From: JANQEA01 sp964530075
GTDB lineage: Bacteria; Bipolaricaulota; Bipolaricaulia; UBA7950; UBA9294
Length of the DNA stretch: 60,655 bases
Direction of reading: 5' to 3'
Assembly (NCBI GenBank): GCA_964530075.1
Contig: CAZGXU010000006.1
Coordinates: 1 to 60,655 of the forward strand
Both the position numbers and the translations under genes were made by a program. Numbering within the stretch: position 1 is the stretch's first letter; each line of letters starts with the position of its first letter. The notes beneath the pieces were generated by a model. The model ran no database searches, was not told the origin of the DNA, and saw nothing but the letters and a program-made list of their open reading frames with translations. Below, piece by piece: positions 7,406 through 14,393 of this stretch.

Positions 7406-9732
7406 TACACCGCCTCCCGCAGATTCCGAAGCTCGGCCAGGGTGAACACCGGCCCCTCCTCACAGACGTAGACGCCGTTGATCTGGCAGTGTCCGCACTT
7501 GCCGACGCCGCACTTCATCCGGCGCTCGAGCGACAGGATGATCTGTTCGTCGGCGAGCCCCTTCTTCTTCAGCTCACCGATGACGAAGCGATACATGATC
7601 GGCGGGCCGACGACGACCGACATCGTCCTGGCAGGGCTGATCTCGATTTCCGGGATCAGCGTCGTGATGACGCCGACGTGCCCCCCCCAGGTGTCGTTGC
7701 CGCGATCGACCGTCTCGTGGAATTCGATCCCGGCGTCCTGCTTCCAGGCCGCCAGCTCGGCTTGGAACACCCGCTCCTCCGGCGAGCGGGCGCCGTAGAG
7801 GATGATGAGGCGGCCGAACGCGTCCCGCCGATCGATGGCGTATTCGATCAGCGAGCGAAGCGGGAACAGGCCGATCCCCCCGGCGATCAGCAGGAGATCC
7901 TTCCACTCGAGCGCCTCGATCGGGAAGCCGTTCCCGAACGGTCCGCGGATCCCGACGGTCGCGCCTTCCACGAGGTCGTGCAGCGCGCGGGTGACGTTCC
8001 CGACGTTCCGCACGGCCAGCTGGAACGTGGCGCCCCGCGTCGGGGAAGACGAGATCGAGATCGGCGCCTCCCCGACGCCGAGGACCGAGATCTCGACGAA
8101 CTGGCCGGGGGTGTGGACCAGCGCGGCTCCGTCCTCGAACGCGAACTCGAACGCCTTTTCGTTCGCGGCGAGGTCCTCGACACGGAGCAGCTTCGCCCAC
8201 TTCGGCGCGTAGAGGCCGAAGTCGGGCGTGATCTCGCCGATCAGTCGGCGCGCCGTCTTGATCTTCGCCTTCTCCGCGATCGCGTTGAACGCCTCGGCCG
8301 GGCTGGCGATGTCGGCGAGGCAGGCCGTGGTGCAGCGACCGCAACCGACACAACCGACGATCCCGTATCGCTCGAGCACGTACTTCCCCTTCCGGAAGAT
8401 CCGGTGTCGGAAGCGGCTCGCCTTGTCGTGGCGGAAGTTCTCGCCGCCTGCGACCTTGGCGAAGTCGGTCAGCATGCAGCCGTCCCACTGACGGATCCGT
8501 TCGCCGGTCTTCAGGTCGAGCGACACTTCGTCCACGACGTCGAAGCAGAAACAGGTCGGGCAGACCATGATGCAGGAGCCGCAGCTGAAGCAGGTCGCGC
8601 TCCGCTCCTGCCAGTACTCGTCGTCGTAGTGGTCCTCGAGCAGTTTCGGGAGTCGCTCCCGGGCGACGTTGAGGGAGACCCGGTATTCGGCCCGCGCGGC
8701 GTCGAGGAGCGCCTTCTGGATTCCGATCTCCTCGTCCGACGGTACCCTGGCCTCGGCGTACTCCTCGAGGAGGGACGCGCCCCGCTGGGAGCCGACGCGG
8801 ACCATGAACCGGCCGCCGATGTCGGTGAGAAGGAGGTCGAACCCGCTGTCGGTCCGATCCGTGCCCATGCTGGGGGCGAACGCGTTCGGAGACGGGCGGA
8901 GACAGTCGACGCCGACGATCACCGTGTTCTGCCGGCGGGAGATGTAGTTCGGATCGGGGTGCTTCGTCATGAACACCTCGTCAAGGAGCTCGATTGCCGT
9001 GATGTCGTACGGATGCACGCCGAACAGCACCTGCGGCGCCGCGTCGACCGTCGGCTCGGCCGCGGGAGGCTCGCCGAGTTTCAGCCTCAACATCGCCTCG
9101 CGCGTAGGGAACAGGCAACGGGTCGGCGGATGAACGGTGACGTCGTAGTCGAGGCACACGTCGTCGAACCGCTTCACCCGGTCGAACACGTAGTGCTCCT
9201 GCCTCTCCACGACGCCGATCATCCGCATCGAGGCGGCGAGGCCGTCGAACAGCCGGCGAAGGTCGTCGCGATCGACGACGAACGACGCCTTCACCCCGAT
9301 GGCCTCCACGACCGGGGGGGCCGGAGTCGGCGCCTTGGCCTCGGCGATCACCGTCGCCTCAGGGGGGATCGACGCCAGCGTGTCGTCGATCAAGCGCTCC
9401 AGGCTGTCCGGGGCGAACGGCTTGATCACGTAATCGACCGCGCCGAGTCGCCTGGCTTCCTGTGCGGTCTCCGCCGACGGATACGCCGTGATCACGATCG
9501 TGCGGATCCACGGGCGTTCCGATTTCACCGCCTCCAATACCTTGATCCCCGCGCTGCCCGGGAGTCGAAGATCGACCACCAATACGCTGAAATCCCGGGT
9601 CGCCACCAGTTCCAGAGCTTCTTCGCCCGTCTCCGCTGTGGCGACCTGATACCCTGCTTCGGTGAGCCAGTCCCGGATCGATTCGCGCACAATCGGCTCG
9701 TCATCGACGACCAGAACCGAGTGCTCTCGCAT
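7405..9732 (-). CDS. Three-part fusion: response-regulator receiver + hydrogenase beta (HydB) + hydrogenase gamma (HydG)
   Basis: 775 residues. Residues 1-120 are a complete receiver domain: acidic pair Asp10/Asp11, phospho-acceptor Asp54, Thr82 and Lys104. A Pro/Ala-rich linker follows. About residues 145-490 match HydB, with two ferredoxin-like cluster motifs, CFSCGSCIMVCPTC (about 378) and CVGCGRCTTACL (about 459). The remainder matches HydG, an FAD/NAD(P)-binding reductase: TPGQFVEISVLG, GIRGPFGNGFP and AGGIGLFPLRSL, then a C-terminal 2Fe-2S motif CGVGKCGHC (about 739). HydB and HydG are normally separate genes; here both are joined behind a receiver. The start at 9732 has ribosome site GAAGGAGG. 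It would shuttle electrons between NAD(P)H and the hydrogenase. The receiver suggests that phosphorylation tunes this exchange (inference). Confidence 0.92.
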   Translation of the reverse strand: MREHSVLVVDDEPIVRESIRDWLTEAGYQVATAETGEEALELVATRDFSVLVVDLRLPGSAGIKVLEAVKSERPWIRTIVITAYPSAETAQEARRLGAVDYVIKPFAPDSLERLIDDTLASIPPEATVIAEAKAPTPAPPVVEAIGVKASFVVDRDDLRRLFDGLAASMRMIGVVERQEHYVFDRVKRFDDVCLDYDVTVHPPTRCLFPTREAMLRLKLGEPPAAEPTVDAAPQVLFGVHPYDITAIELLDEVFMTKHPDPNYISRRQNTVIVGVDCLRPSPNAFAPSMGTDRTDSGFDLLLTDIGGRFMVRVGSQRGASLLEEYAEARVPSDEEIGIQKALLDAARAEYRVSLNVARERLPKLLEDHYDDEYWQERSATCFSCGSCIMVCPTCFCFDVVDEVSLDLKTGERIRQWDGCMLTDFAKVAGGENFRHDKASRFRHRIFRKGKYVLERYGIVGCVGCGRCTTACLADIASPAEAFNAIAEKAKIKTARRLIGEITPDFGLYAPKWAKLLRVEDLAANEKAFEFAFEDGAALVHTPGQFVEISVLGVGEAPISISSSPTRGATFQLAVRNVGNVTRALHDLVEGATVGIRGPFGNGFPIEALEWKDLLLIAGGIGLFPLRSLIEYAIDRRDAFGRLIILYGARSPEERVFQAELAAWKQDAGIEFHETVDRGNDTWGGHVGVITTLIPEIEISPARTMSVVVGPPIMYRFVIGELKKKGLADEQIILSLERRMKCGVGKCGHCQINGVYVCEEGPVFTLAELRNLREAV

Positions 9733-9758
9733 CGCAACGGCCTCCTTCACGCGCGGTC

Positions 9759-10124
9759 CTATTCGGAGAGCGCCGCTCGAATCCGCCCTTCCAGTTGATC
9801 CGGAGCGATCGGCTTCGATAGGTAATCGATCGCTCCCAGCTTCATCGCCTCCGTCCGTAGCTCCGGTGAAGCGTACGCGGTGATGATGATCGCCTTGATC
9901 CCCGGCTTCGTTTCCTTCATCTCTTGCAGGGAGCGGATCCCGGTCTTTCCAGGAAGTCGGACGTCCAGGATCACGAGGTCGAAGTCCTGTCGCGCCACGA
10001 TCTCCAACGCTTCCTCTCCCGTCCTCGCGGTCGTGACGCCGTATCCGGCATCGACCAGCCAATCGTGAATCGCCTCTCTCACGATCGGCTCATCGTCGAC
10101 GATCAGAATCCGTGCGTTCGTCAT
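9759..10124 (-). CDS. Stand-alone response-regulator receiver protein
   Basis: 121 residues, a single CheY-like domain with no output domain. Asp10/Asp11, phospho-acceptor Asp54 (DLVILDVRLPG), the Thr in IITAY and the Lys in LSKPIAP are all present. It is strikingly similar to the receiver fused to the hydrogenase gene 26 bases downstream: both share VDDEPIVRE, TGEEALE and RLPG. The two probably arose by duplication. It may compete for, or pass on, phosphate to the fused receiver, or dimerize with it. It is the first gene of the hydrogenase operon and has a promoter candidate at 10306-10335. Confidence 0.92.
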   Translation of the reverse strand: MTNARILIVDDEPIVREAIHDWLVDAGYGVTTARTGEEALEIVARQDFDLVILDVRLPGKTGIRSLQEMKETKPGIKAIIITAYASPELRTEAMKLGAIDYLSKPIAPDQLEGRIRAALSE

Positions 10125-10442
10125 GTCCCCACACGTCCTTTCGGCGGCCTTCGACCCCCGGTGTCGTCCCTCGAACCCGATCCCGGGGCAAAGGCCGTCG
10201 CGTCATGAGGAGGCCCCTCCCGTCAATCCGGGCGGCTCCGCTCCCCTGCCACGTATCGCGAATCCGCGTCCCATCCCCCCTCGCAAGCGGTTCGGGAATC
10301 GCGGGATCATACTCACGCCTCGGAGTCGCTTTCAAGGATTCCGCACGCGGAACCGCGCGCCGATGAGAGGACGGACCTACAGGGGGAGGACGCCGCGCTC
10401 GACCGAGGCACGCGCGACGAGGCAGCCGTCGAGCCGTCCGCG
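10125..10442 (-). other. Long 5' leader of the receiver-hydrogenase operon
   Basis: 318 bp without a credible gene. If the promoter at 10306-10335 is used, the transcript has a leader of about 175 bases. The leader is GC-rich with several short self-complementary stretches (for example GGAGGGGCCTCC). I cannot match it to a known riboswitch. A short open frame on this strand (10090-10335) overlaps the receiver gene and has no recognisable features. Confidence 0.45.
10306..10335 (-). promoter_or_regulatory. Promoter of receiver-hydrogenase operon
   Basis: Minus strand TTGAAA (10330-10335), 18 bp spacer, TATGAT (10306-10311). Each hexamer matches the sigma-70 consensus at five of six positions. 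It is the only good promoter candidate seen before the receiver gene. Confidence 0.6.
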
Positions 10443-10934
10443 CTACCCGAGCGCGACGAGCTGCCCGCGCAAGAGCGCGACGTGCGACATCTCCTCTTTC
10501 AGGATCCGCTCAACCTTCTCCTTGCCGAGCTTCACCGGGACCAGATCGCGCAGCCCGAGGTAGAAGACGATCGATTCCTTCTCCAGTCCGATGGCGATGT
10601 TCAGCAGCTCCTCGATCGTCTTGTCGTCGACGAGGTCGACCGGGTCGGTCTTGAGACCGAAGACGTTGGCGTCGGCCATCGCCGCGAGATAATCGGCCGC
10701 TTCACCCCGGGGATCGAACGCCACGGGCTGGAACTCCTCGGCGCGGAGCGCCTCCCGCATCTGCGCGAACGTCCGCTCGTGGCGACCCTCCATCTCCGCC
10801 AGTTCGAGGAGCTTCCCCTTCGTCCCCTCGTCCGCGTCGCCCGCCTCGGCCGCACGGCGATAGAAACGCGCGCCGTTCCGCTCGATCCGCACCGCCATCT
10901 GCAGGATCTCGTCCGCGTTGAAACCGAATCCCAT
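10443..10934 (-). CDS. Ferritin-like (rubrerythrin-family) di-iron protein
   Basis: 163 residues, four-helix-bundle type. Two repeated Glu/His patterns typical of di-iron carboxylate proteins are visible: RIERNGARFYRRAAE with MEGRHERTF, and GLEKESIVFYLGL with EEMSHVALLRG. There is no C-terminal rubredoxin domain, so it is an erythrin-like member and not a full rubrerythrin. Likely roles are peroxide or oxygen detoxification or iron handling, which suits its position among oxygen-sensitive Fe-S and [NiFe] enzymes. It has its own promoter candidate (10991-11020) and ribosome site AAGGAGAT. It lies between the Flx/Hdr operon and the receiver-hydrogenase operon on the same strand. Confidence 0.85.
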   Translation of the reverse strand: MGFGFNADEILQMAVRIERNGARFYRRAAEAGDADEGTKGKLLELAEMEGRHERTFAQMREALRAEEFQPVAFDPRGEAADYLAAMADANVFGLKTDPVDLVDDKTIEELLNIAIGLEKESIVFYLGLRDLVPVKLGKEKVERILKEEMSHVALLRGQLVALG

Positions 10935-10990
10935 CGTCGTATCTCCTTGCCCCTCGTCGTGCGGGCGCCCGGTCTGTGCCGACGCCGTGC

Positions 10991-11020
10991 ATGGTAGCGG
11001 GAGAGATCGATCGATGCCAA
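10991..11020 (-). promoter_or_regulatory. Promoter of the ferritin-like gene
   Basis: Minus strand TTGGCA (11015-11020), 18 bp spacer, TACCAT (10991-10996), about 50 bases before the start codon. It lies inside the 108-bp gap after the Flx operon. Confidence 0.6.
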
Positions 11021-11042
11021 ACCGGCGGGCGGCGCCCCGTAT

Positions 11043-11885
11043 CTAGTACTCGGCGGGAAGCCCGGAGAGCTGTTCGAGGGTGAACACCGGCCCGTCCTTG
11101 CACACGTACTTGCTGCCGATGTTGCAGCGGCCACACTTGCCGATCCCGCACTTCATCCGCATCTCGAGCGAGAGGATCGTGTCCGCCGGCGCGAAGCCGA
11201 GTCGCTCGATCACCGGGAGGGTGAACTTGATCATCACCGGGGGGCCGCAGACGACGATCAGCGCGTCCTCGGCGCTGGGTGCGACGTCGCCGAGAACCGT
11301 CGGGACGAAGCCTTCGTGGCCGGTCCAGTTCTCGTCTCCCTCGTCGACAGTGATGTGCGCTTCGAGGTCGTCGCGCGACCGCCACTCGTCGAGTTCGGCC
11401 TTGTAGAGCAGTTCCCCCGGGTTGCGAGCGCCGTAGATCACGGTGACGTCGCCGTAGTCGGTTCGATGGTCGTCGTGGATCACGTACCGGATCAGCGCGC
11501 GGAGCGTGGTGAACGCGAACCCTCCCCCGACGACCACGAGGTCCTTCCCCTTCATCCGCTCGATCGGGAACGAGTTGCCGAGCGGTCCTCTCACGCCGAT
11601 GACCCGACCCTCCCGCGATCGGTGGAGTTCCTCGGTGACGACGCCGGTCTTCTTCACCGTGAACAGCAGCGAACCGGTCTCGGTCGGGGAGGAGGCGATG
11701 CCGATCGGGCACTCGCCCGTACCGAGGACCGACAGCTCGGCGAACTGGCCGGGCGCGTGCTGAAACGCCTTCTCGTGCGCCGGGTCGAGGAAGACGAGCT
11801 CGAACGACTTCAGATCGCGCTCGTCGTTCTCGATCGTGATCCGATCGATCCGGACTGGATAGGGCACGTACGGGTTGTTCATCAC
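11043..11885 (-). CDS. flxA: FAD/NAD(P)-binding oxidoreductase of Flx complex (FlxA/HydG-like)
   Basis: 280 residues: FAD-binding domain (APGQFAELSVLG, IGIASSPTE), NAD(P)-binding domain (VVGGGFAFTTLRALI, YGARNPGELLY, VVCGPPVMIKF) and a C-terminal 2Fe-2S motif CGIGKCGRC. It is the NAD(H)-reacting subunit. Position and partners (HydB-like protein, Fe-S protein, MvhD-like protein, HdrA) match the FlxABCD-HdrABC NADH dehydrogenase/heterodisulfide reductase described in Desulfovibrio. It is last in the operon. The start is GTG at 11885 (4-base overlap with flxB) or the next codon, ATG at 11882. It is a paralogue of the HydG part of the fusion protein at 7405-9732. Confidence 0.85.
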   Translation of the reverse strand: MMNNPYVPYPVRIDRITIENDERDLKSFELVFLDPAHEKAFQHAPGQFAELSVLGTGECPIGIASSPTETGSLLFTVKKTGVVTEELHRSREGRVIGVRGPLGNSFPIERMKGKDLVVVGGGFAFTTLRALIRYVIHDDHRTDYGDVTVIYGARNPGELLYKAELDEWRSRDDLEAHITVDEGDENWTGHEGFVPTVLGDVAPSAEDALIVVCGPPVMIKFTLPVIERLGFAPADTILSLEMRMKCGIGKCGRCNIGSKYVCKDGPVFTLEQLSGLPAEY

Positions 11886-12916
11886 ACCGATCCCCCCGCC
11901 TTCGAGGTCGTTTCTACGAGACGCTCGAGGATCCTACGGATGTCGATCCCCGATGGGCAGTTCACGATGCACCGCCCGCAGCCCACGCAGAACGCCTCGC
12001 CGAAGTTCTCCGGGCAGTACGAGAACTTGTGGAGAATCCGCTGCCGCAGCCTCGCTCCCTTCGTCGGCCGTGGGTTGTGGCCCGAGCTGTGCAGCGTGAA
12101 CAAGGGAAACGAGCACGTGTCCCAGCTGCGCACCCTTCGCCCCGCGCCCTTTCGTCCTTCGTCGGTGATGTCGAAACAATGGCACGTCGGGCACGAGTAC
12201 GTGCAGGCGCCGCAGCCGAGGCATCCGAGCGCCAGATCGGACCACACGTCCGCCTCGAACGCCTCGACGAGCCCCTCCGCATCGGTCGGGATCGTCACCG
12301 GCGTCAACCGGCCTTCCGCCTTCGCGGCCAACTCCCTTGCCTTCGCGGCGGCGGCGGCGGCGGCCGGCCGCGCCGCATCCCCGGCGCCCCGGAGGAGCAC
12401 CTCGCCGCGGTCGGTGACCGCTCGGAGGAGGAGCGCGTCGCCGAGATCGGTCGCGAGCACGTCGGCGCCCGTCTCGTCGCCCGGCGACCCGCCGACCGAG
12501 GTGCAGAAACAGGTCGGTCCCGGTTCGTTGCACGCGAGCGCCACTACCGTCGTCCTTCCTCGCCGTTCCAGGTAGTACGGGTCCTCGGTCCCGTCCCAAC
12601 GGAACACCTTGTCGAGCATCGTCAGCGAACGCGCGTCGCAGGGCCGGACGCCGAACAGCACGGTCTCCGGCGCCTCGGGGATCCGCTCCGTTCCCCCCCC
12701 GTCGCGAAACGCCAGCAGCGTCTCGGTCTGAGGAAAGACGACCCCCTTCGCCGACAGCGAGGTGTTCCGGTAGTCGAGTCGTACCTTCGCGACGTCCCCG
12801 ACCACGCCGAACGAAGCGCCCGTCCGATCGTCCAACGGCGCGATCAGCCGCCGCTCCCTCGCGAGGGTGCTGAGGAACGTCGCGAGGTCGGTCTTTCCGA
12901 GGATCAGCTCGTTCAT
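11882..12916 (-). CDS. flxB: 4Fe-4S dicluster protein of Flx complex (FlxB/HydB-like)
   Basis: 344 residues. HydB-like N-terminal region (VLFGVRPCDARSLTMLDKVF and CNEPGPTCFCTSVGG), then two ferredoxin-type motifs, CLGCGACTYSCPTCHCF and CVGCGRCIVNCPSG. It would pass electrons between the FlxA flavin and the rest of the complex. It overlaps flxA by 4 bases and follows flxC by 17. An Ala-rich stretch around residues 180-196 is probably a linker. It is paralogous to the HydB part of the fusion at 7405-9732, which suggests the two NAD(P)-linked electron modules share an origin. Confidence 0.85.
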   Translation of the reverse strand: MNELILGKTDLATFLSTLARERRLIAPLDDRTGASFGVVGDVAKVRLDYRNTSLSAKGVVFPQTETLLAFRDGGGTERIPEAPETVLFGVRPCDARSLTMLDKVFRWDGTEDPYYLERRGRTTVVALACNEPGPTCFCTSVGGSPGDETGADVLATDLGDALLLRAVTDRGEVLLRGAGDAARPAAAAAAAKARELAAKAEGRLTPVTIPTDAEGLVEAFEADVWSDLALGCLGCGACTYSCPTCHCFDITDEGRKGAGRRVRSWDTCSFPLFTLHSSGHNPRPTKGARLRQRILHKFSYCPENFGEAFCVGCGRCIVNCPSGIDIRRILERLVETTSKAGGSV

Positions 12917-12933
12917 CGATGTCTCCGTTCCCT

Positions 12934-13932
12934 CTACGGCTCGGTCATGAACCCCTCGTCGTCCGTCATCTCGAACCGCATCAGCGGTTCGGGCTCGTCG
13001 AGGGAAGCGCCCACGTCTCCTCCGAACAGCGACTTCACGTCATGGTTGACCTTCTGATTCAGCAATCTCAGATCGATCCCCTGAGGGCACGCGGCGACGC
13101 ACGCGCCACAGTCGACGCATCGCCCCGCCTGGTGAAACGCTCGGCCGATGTGGAAAAGCATCAGATCCGACAGGTCGGTCGTGACGCCGATCCATTGAGG
13201 CGCGGTCTCTTGTGCGAAGCACTCGGTGCAGTAGCAGTTGGGACACGCCTCGCGGCACGCGTAGCAGCGGATGCAGCGGGAAACCTCCTCCTGGAACGAC
13301 TGCCAGCGCTCCTCGATCGGTCGTTCGGCGAACGCTTGCACGTCGGCGAAGCGCGCGATGTCGTCGTCAGGCGGGATCGGATCCCCGATCGACTCGTCGG
13401 CGAGCACGGCGTTGTGATGCCCGCACTCCCGACAGCCTCCGAGCAGGACCTCCGCAAGGTCGACCTCCCGCTCCAGGCCGTTCGTCGCGCGAAGCCGCAG
13501 TCGGTCTCCCTTCAGGAACTCCGCCTCGACCAGCTCGGCCGGCCCGAGCAGACGCGACGCGCGGTGCCGGTCGACCATCCCCCCACAGCTGACGCCGATG
13601 ATGTACATCGCGTCGCGGGGGATCTGATGTGCCTTGATCAGCCCGACGATCGAGCGGCTGACGCAGCCCTTGGCGACGACGCCGACGCGCGGCGGCGTCC
13701 ACTCTCCGCGGAACCCGGAGGGGCGCTTGAGGAGGTCCGGCAGGAGTGCAGCGAGATTCGACGTGCAGCAGGCGTTCCACACCAGCGCCTCGGCGTCCTG
13801 GGCGGAGCGGGCGACGTGCACCGACGATTTGAGCGGCACACTGGCGTCCGCGTACCCGATGAACAGGTCGACGGTCCCTTCGCGAAGCAGCTCGGCGACG
13901 CGCCGTCTCAATTGCTCCTGAATCTCGCTCAT
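12934..13932 (-). CDS. flxC: Iron-sulfur protein of Flx complex (FlxC-like)
   Basis: 332 residues from the ATG at 13932, which overlaps the flxD stop by 4 bases. The N-terminal half has dispersed cysteines (NACCTSN, KGCVSRS, VSCGGM, GGCRECGHHN) that I cannot assign to a cofactor with certainty. The C-terminal half has two 4Fe-4S motifs, CIRCYACREACPNCYC and CVDCGACVAACPQG. By position it corresponds to FlxC. The open frame extends upstream through flxD, but the internal start fits the coupling pattern. The N-terminal cysteines could bind a further cluster. They do not form the HdrB CCG pattern, so I do not call it HdrB. Confidence 0.75.
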   Translation of the reverse strand: MSEIQEQLRRRVAELLREGTVDLFIGYADASVPLKSSVHVARSAQDAEALVWNACCTSNLAALLPDLLKRPSGFRGEWTPPRVGVVAKGCVSRSIVGLIKAHQIPRDAMYIIGVSCGGMVDRHRASRLLGPAELVEAEFLKGDRLRLRATNGLEREVDLAEVLLGGCRECGHHNAVLADESIGDPIPPDDDIARFADVQAFAERPIEERWQSFQEEVSRCIRCYACREACPNCYCTECFAQETAPQWIGVTTDLSDLMLFHIGRAFHQAGRCVDCGACVAACPQGIDLRLLNQKVNHDVKSLFGGDVGASLDEPEPLMRFEMTDDEGFMTEP

Positions 13933-14393
13933 CGCACCGTCTCGATCTCCTTGATCATCCGCGTCGCCGGGCCGATCTCGCGAACGGTCTCGATCACCCC
14001 GAGCAGCAGCTCGGCGAATCGGATCCCCTCCGCTGCTGATACCCACGCGAAGTGGACGCGCTCCGGCTCGATCCCGACGTACTCGAGCAGGCTCTTCATC
14101 AACGCGAACTTGCGGCGCGCGTAGAGGTTCCCGCTGATGTAGTGACAGTCGCCGGGGTGGCAGCCGCTGACGAGCACGCCGTCCATCCCGCTCTGCAGCG
14201 CCTTGACGATGAACAGCGGGTTGATTCGCCCCGAACACGGGACGCGGATGACGCGGACGTTCGGCGGATACTGGATGCGGCTGACGCCGGCGAGATCGGC
14301 ACCGGCGTAGCTGCACCAGTTGCACAGGAACGCGACGATCCGCGGCTCCCATCCCGCTCCTCGCTCGCCCCGGCCTTTCGTCAGGTCGGTCAT
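13929..14393 (-). CDS. flxD: MvhD/FlxD-type 2Fe-2S electron-transfer subunit
   Basis: 154 residues. Signature of the MvhD family: FLCNWCSYAGADLAG, VPCSGRINP and VSGCHPGDCHY, the five-cysteine 2Fe-2S arrangement that docks on HdrA. The ATG at 14393 overlaps the HdrA stop by 4 bases, and the protein's own stop overlaps flxC. It links the Flx NADH module to HdrA. A paralogue lies at 22288-22707 next to the giant HdrA, so each HdrA has its own delta subunit. Confidence 0.9.
   Translation of the reverse strand: MTDLTKGRGERGAGWEPRIVAFLCNWCSYAGADLAGVSRIQYPPNVRVIRVPCSGRINPLFIVKALQSGMDGVLVSGCHPGDCHYISGNLYARRKFALMKSLLEYVGIEPERVHFAWVSAAEGIRFAELLLGVIETVREIGPATRMIKEIETVR

Noticed and set aside
7489..9798. 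769-residue plus-strand reading frame opposite the receiver-HydB-HydG fusion
   Set aside because: Arg/Asp-rich shadow; the minus-strand protein carries all catalytic motifs.
10125..10305. Riboswitch in the long leader of the receiver-hydrogenase operon
   Set aside because: GC-rich with short self-complementary stretches but no conserved core of a riboswitch class I know; kept only as an unassigned leader.
12934..13932. Calling this Fe-S protein HdrB
   Set aside because: Its N-terminal cysteines do not follow the two CCG repeats of HdrB; position and ferredoxin motifs fit FlxC better.
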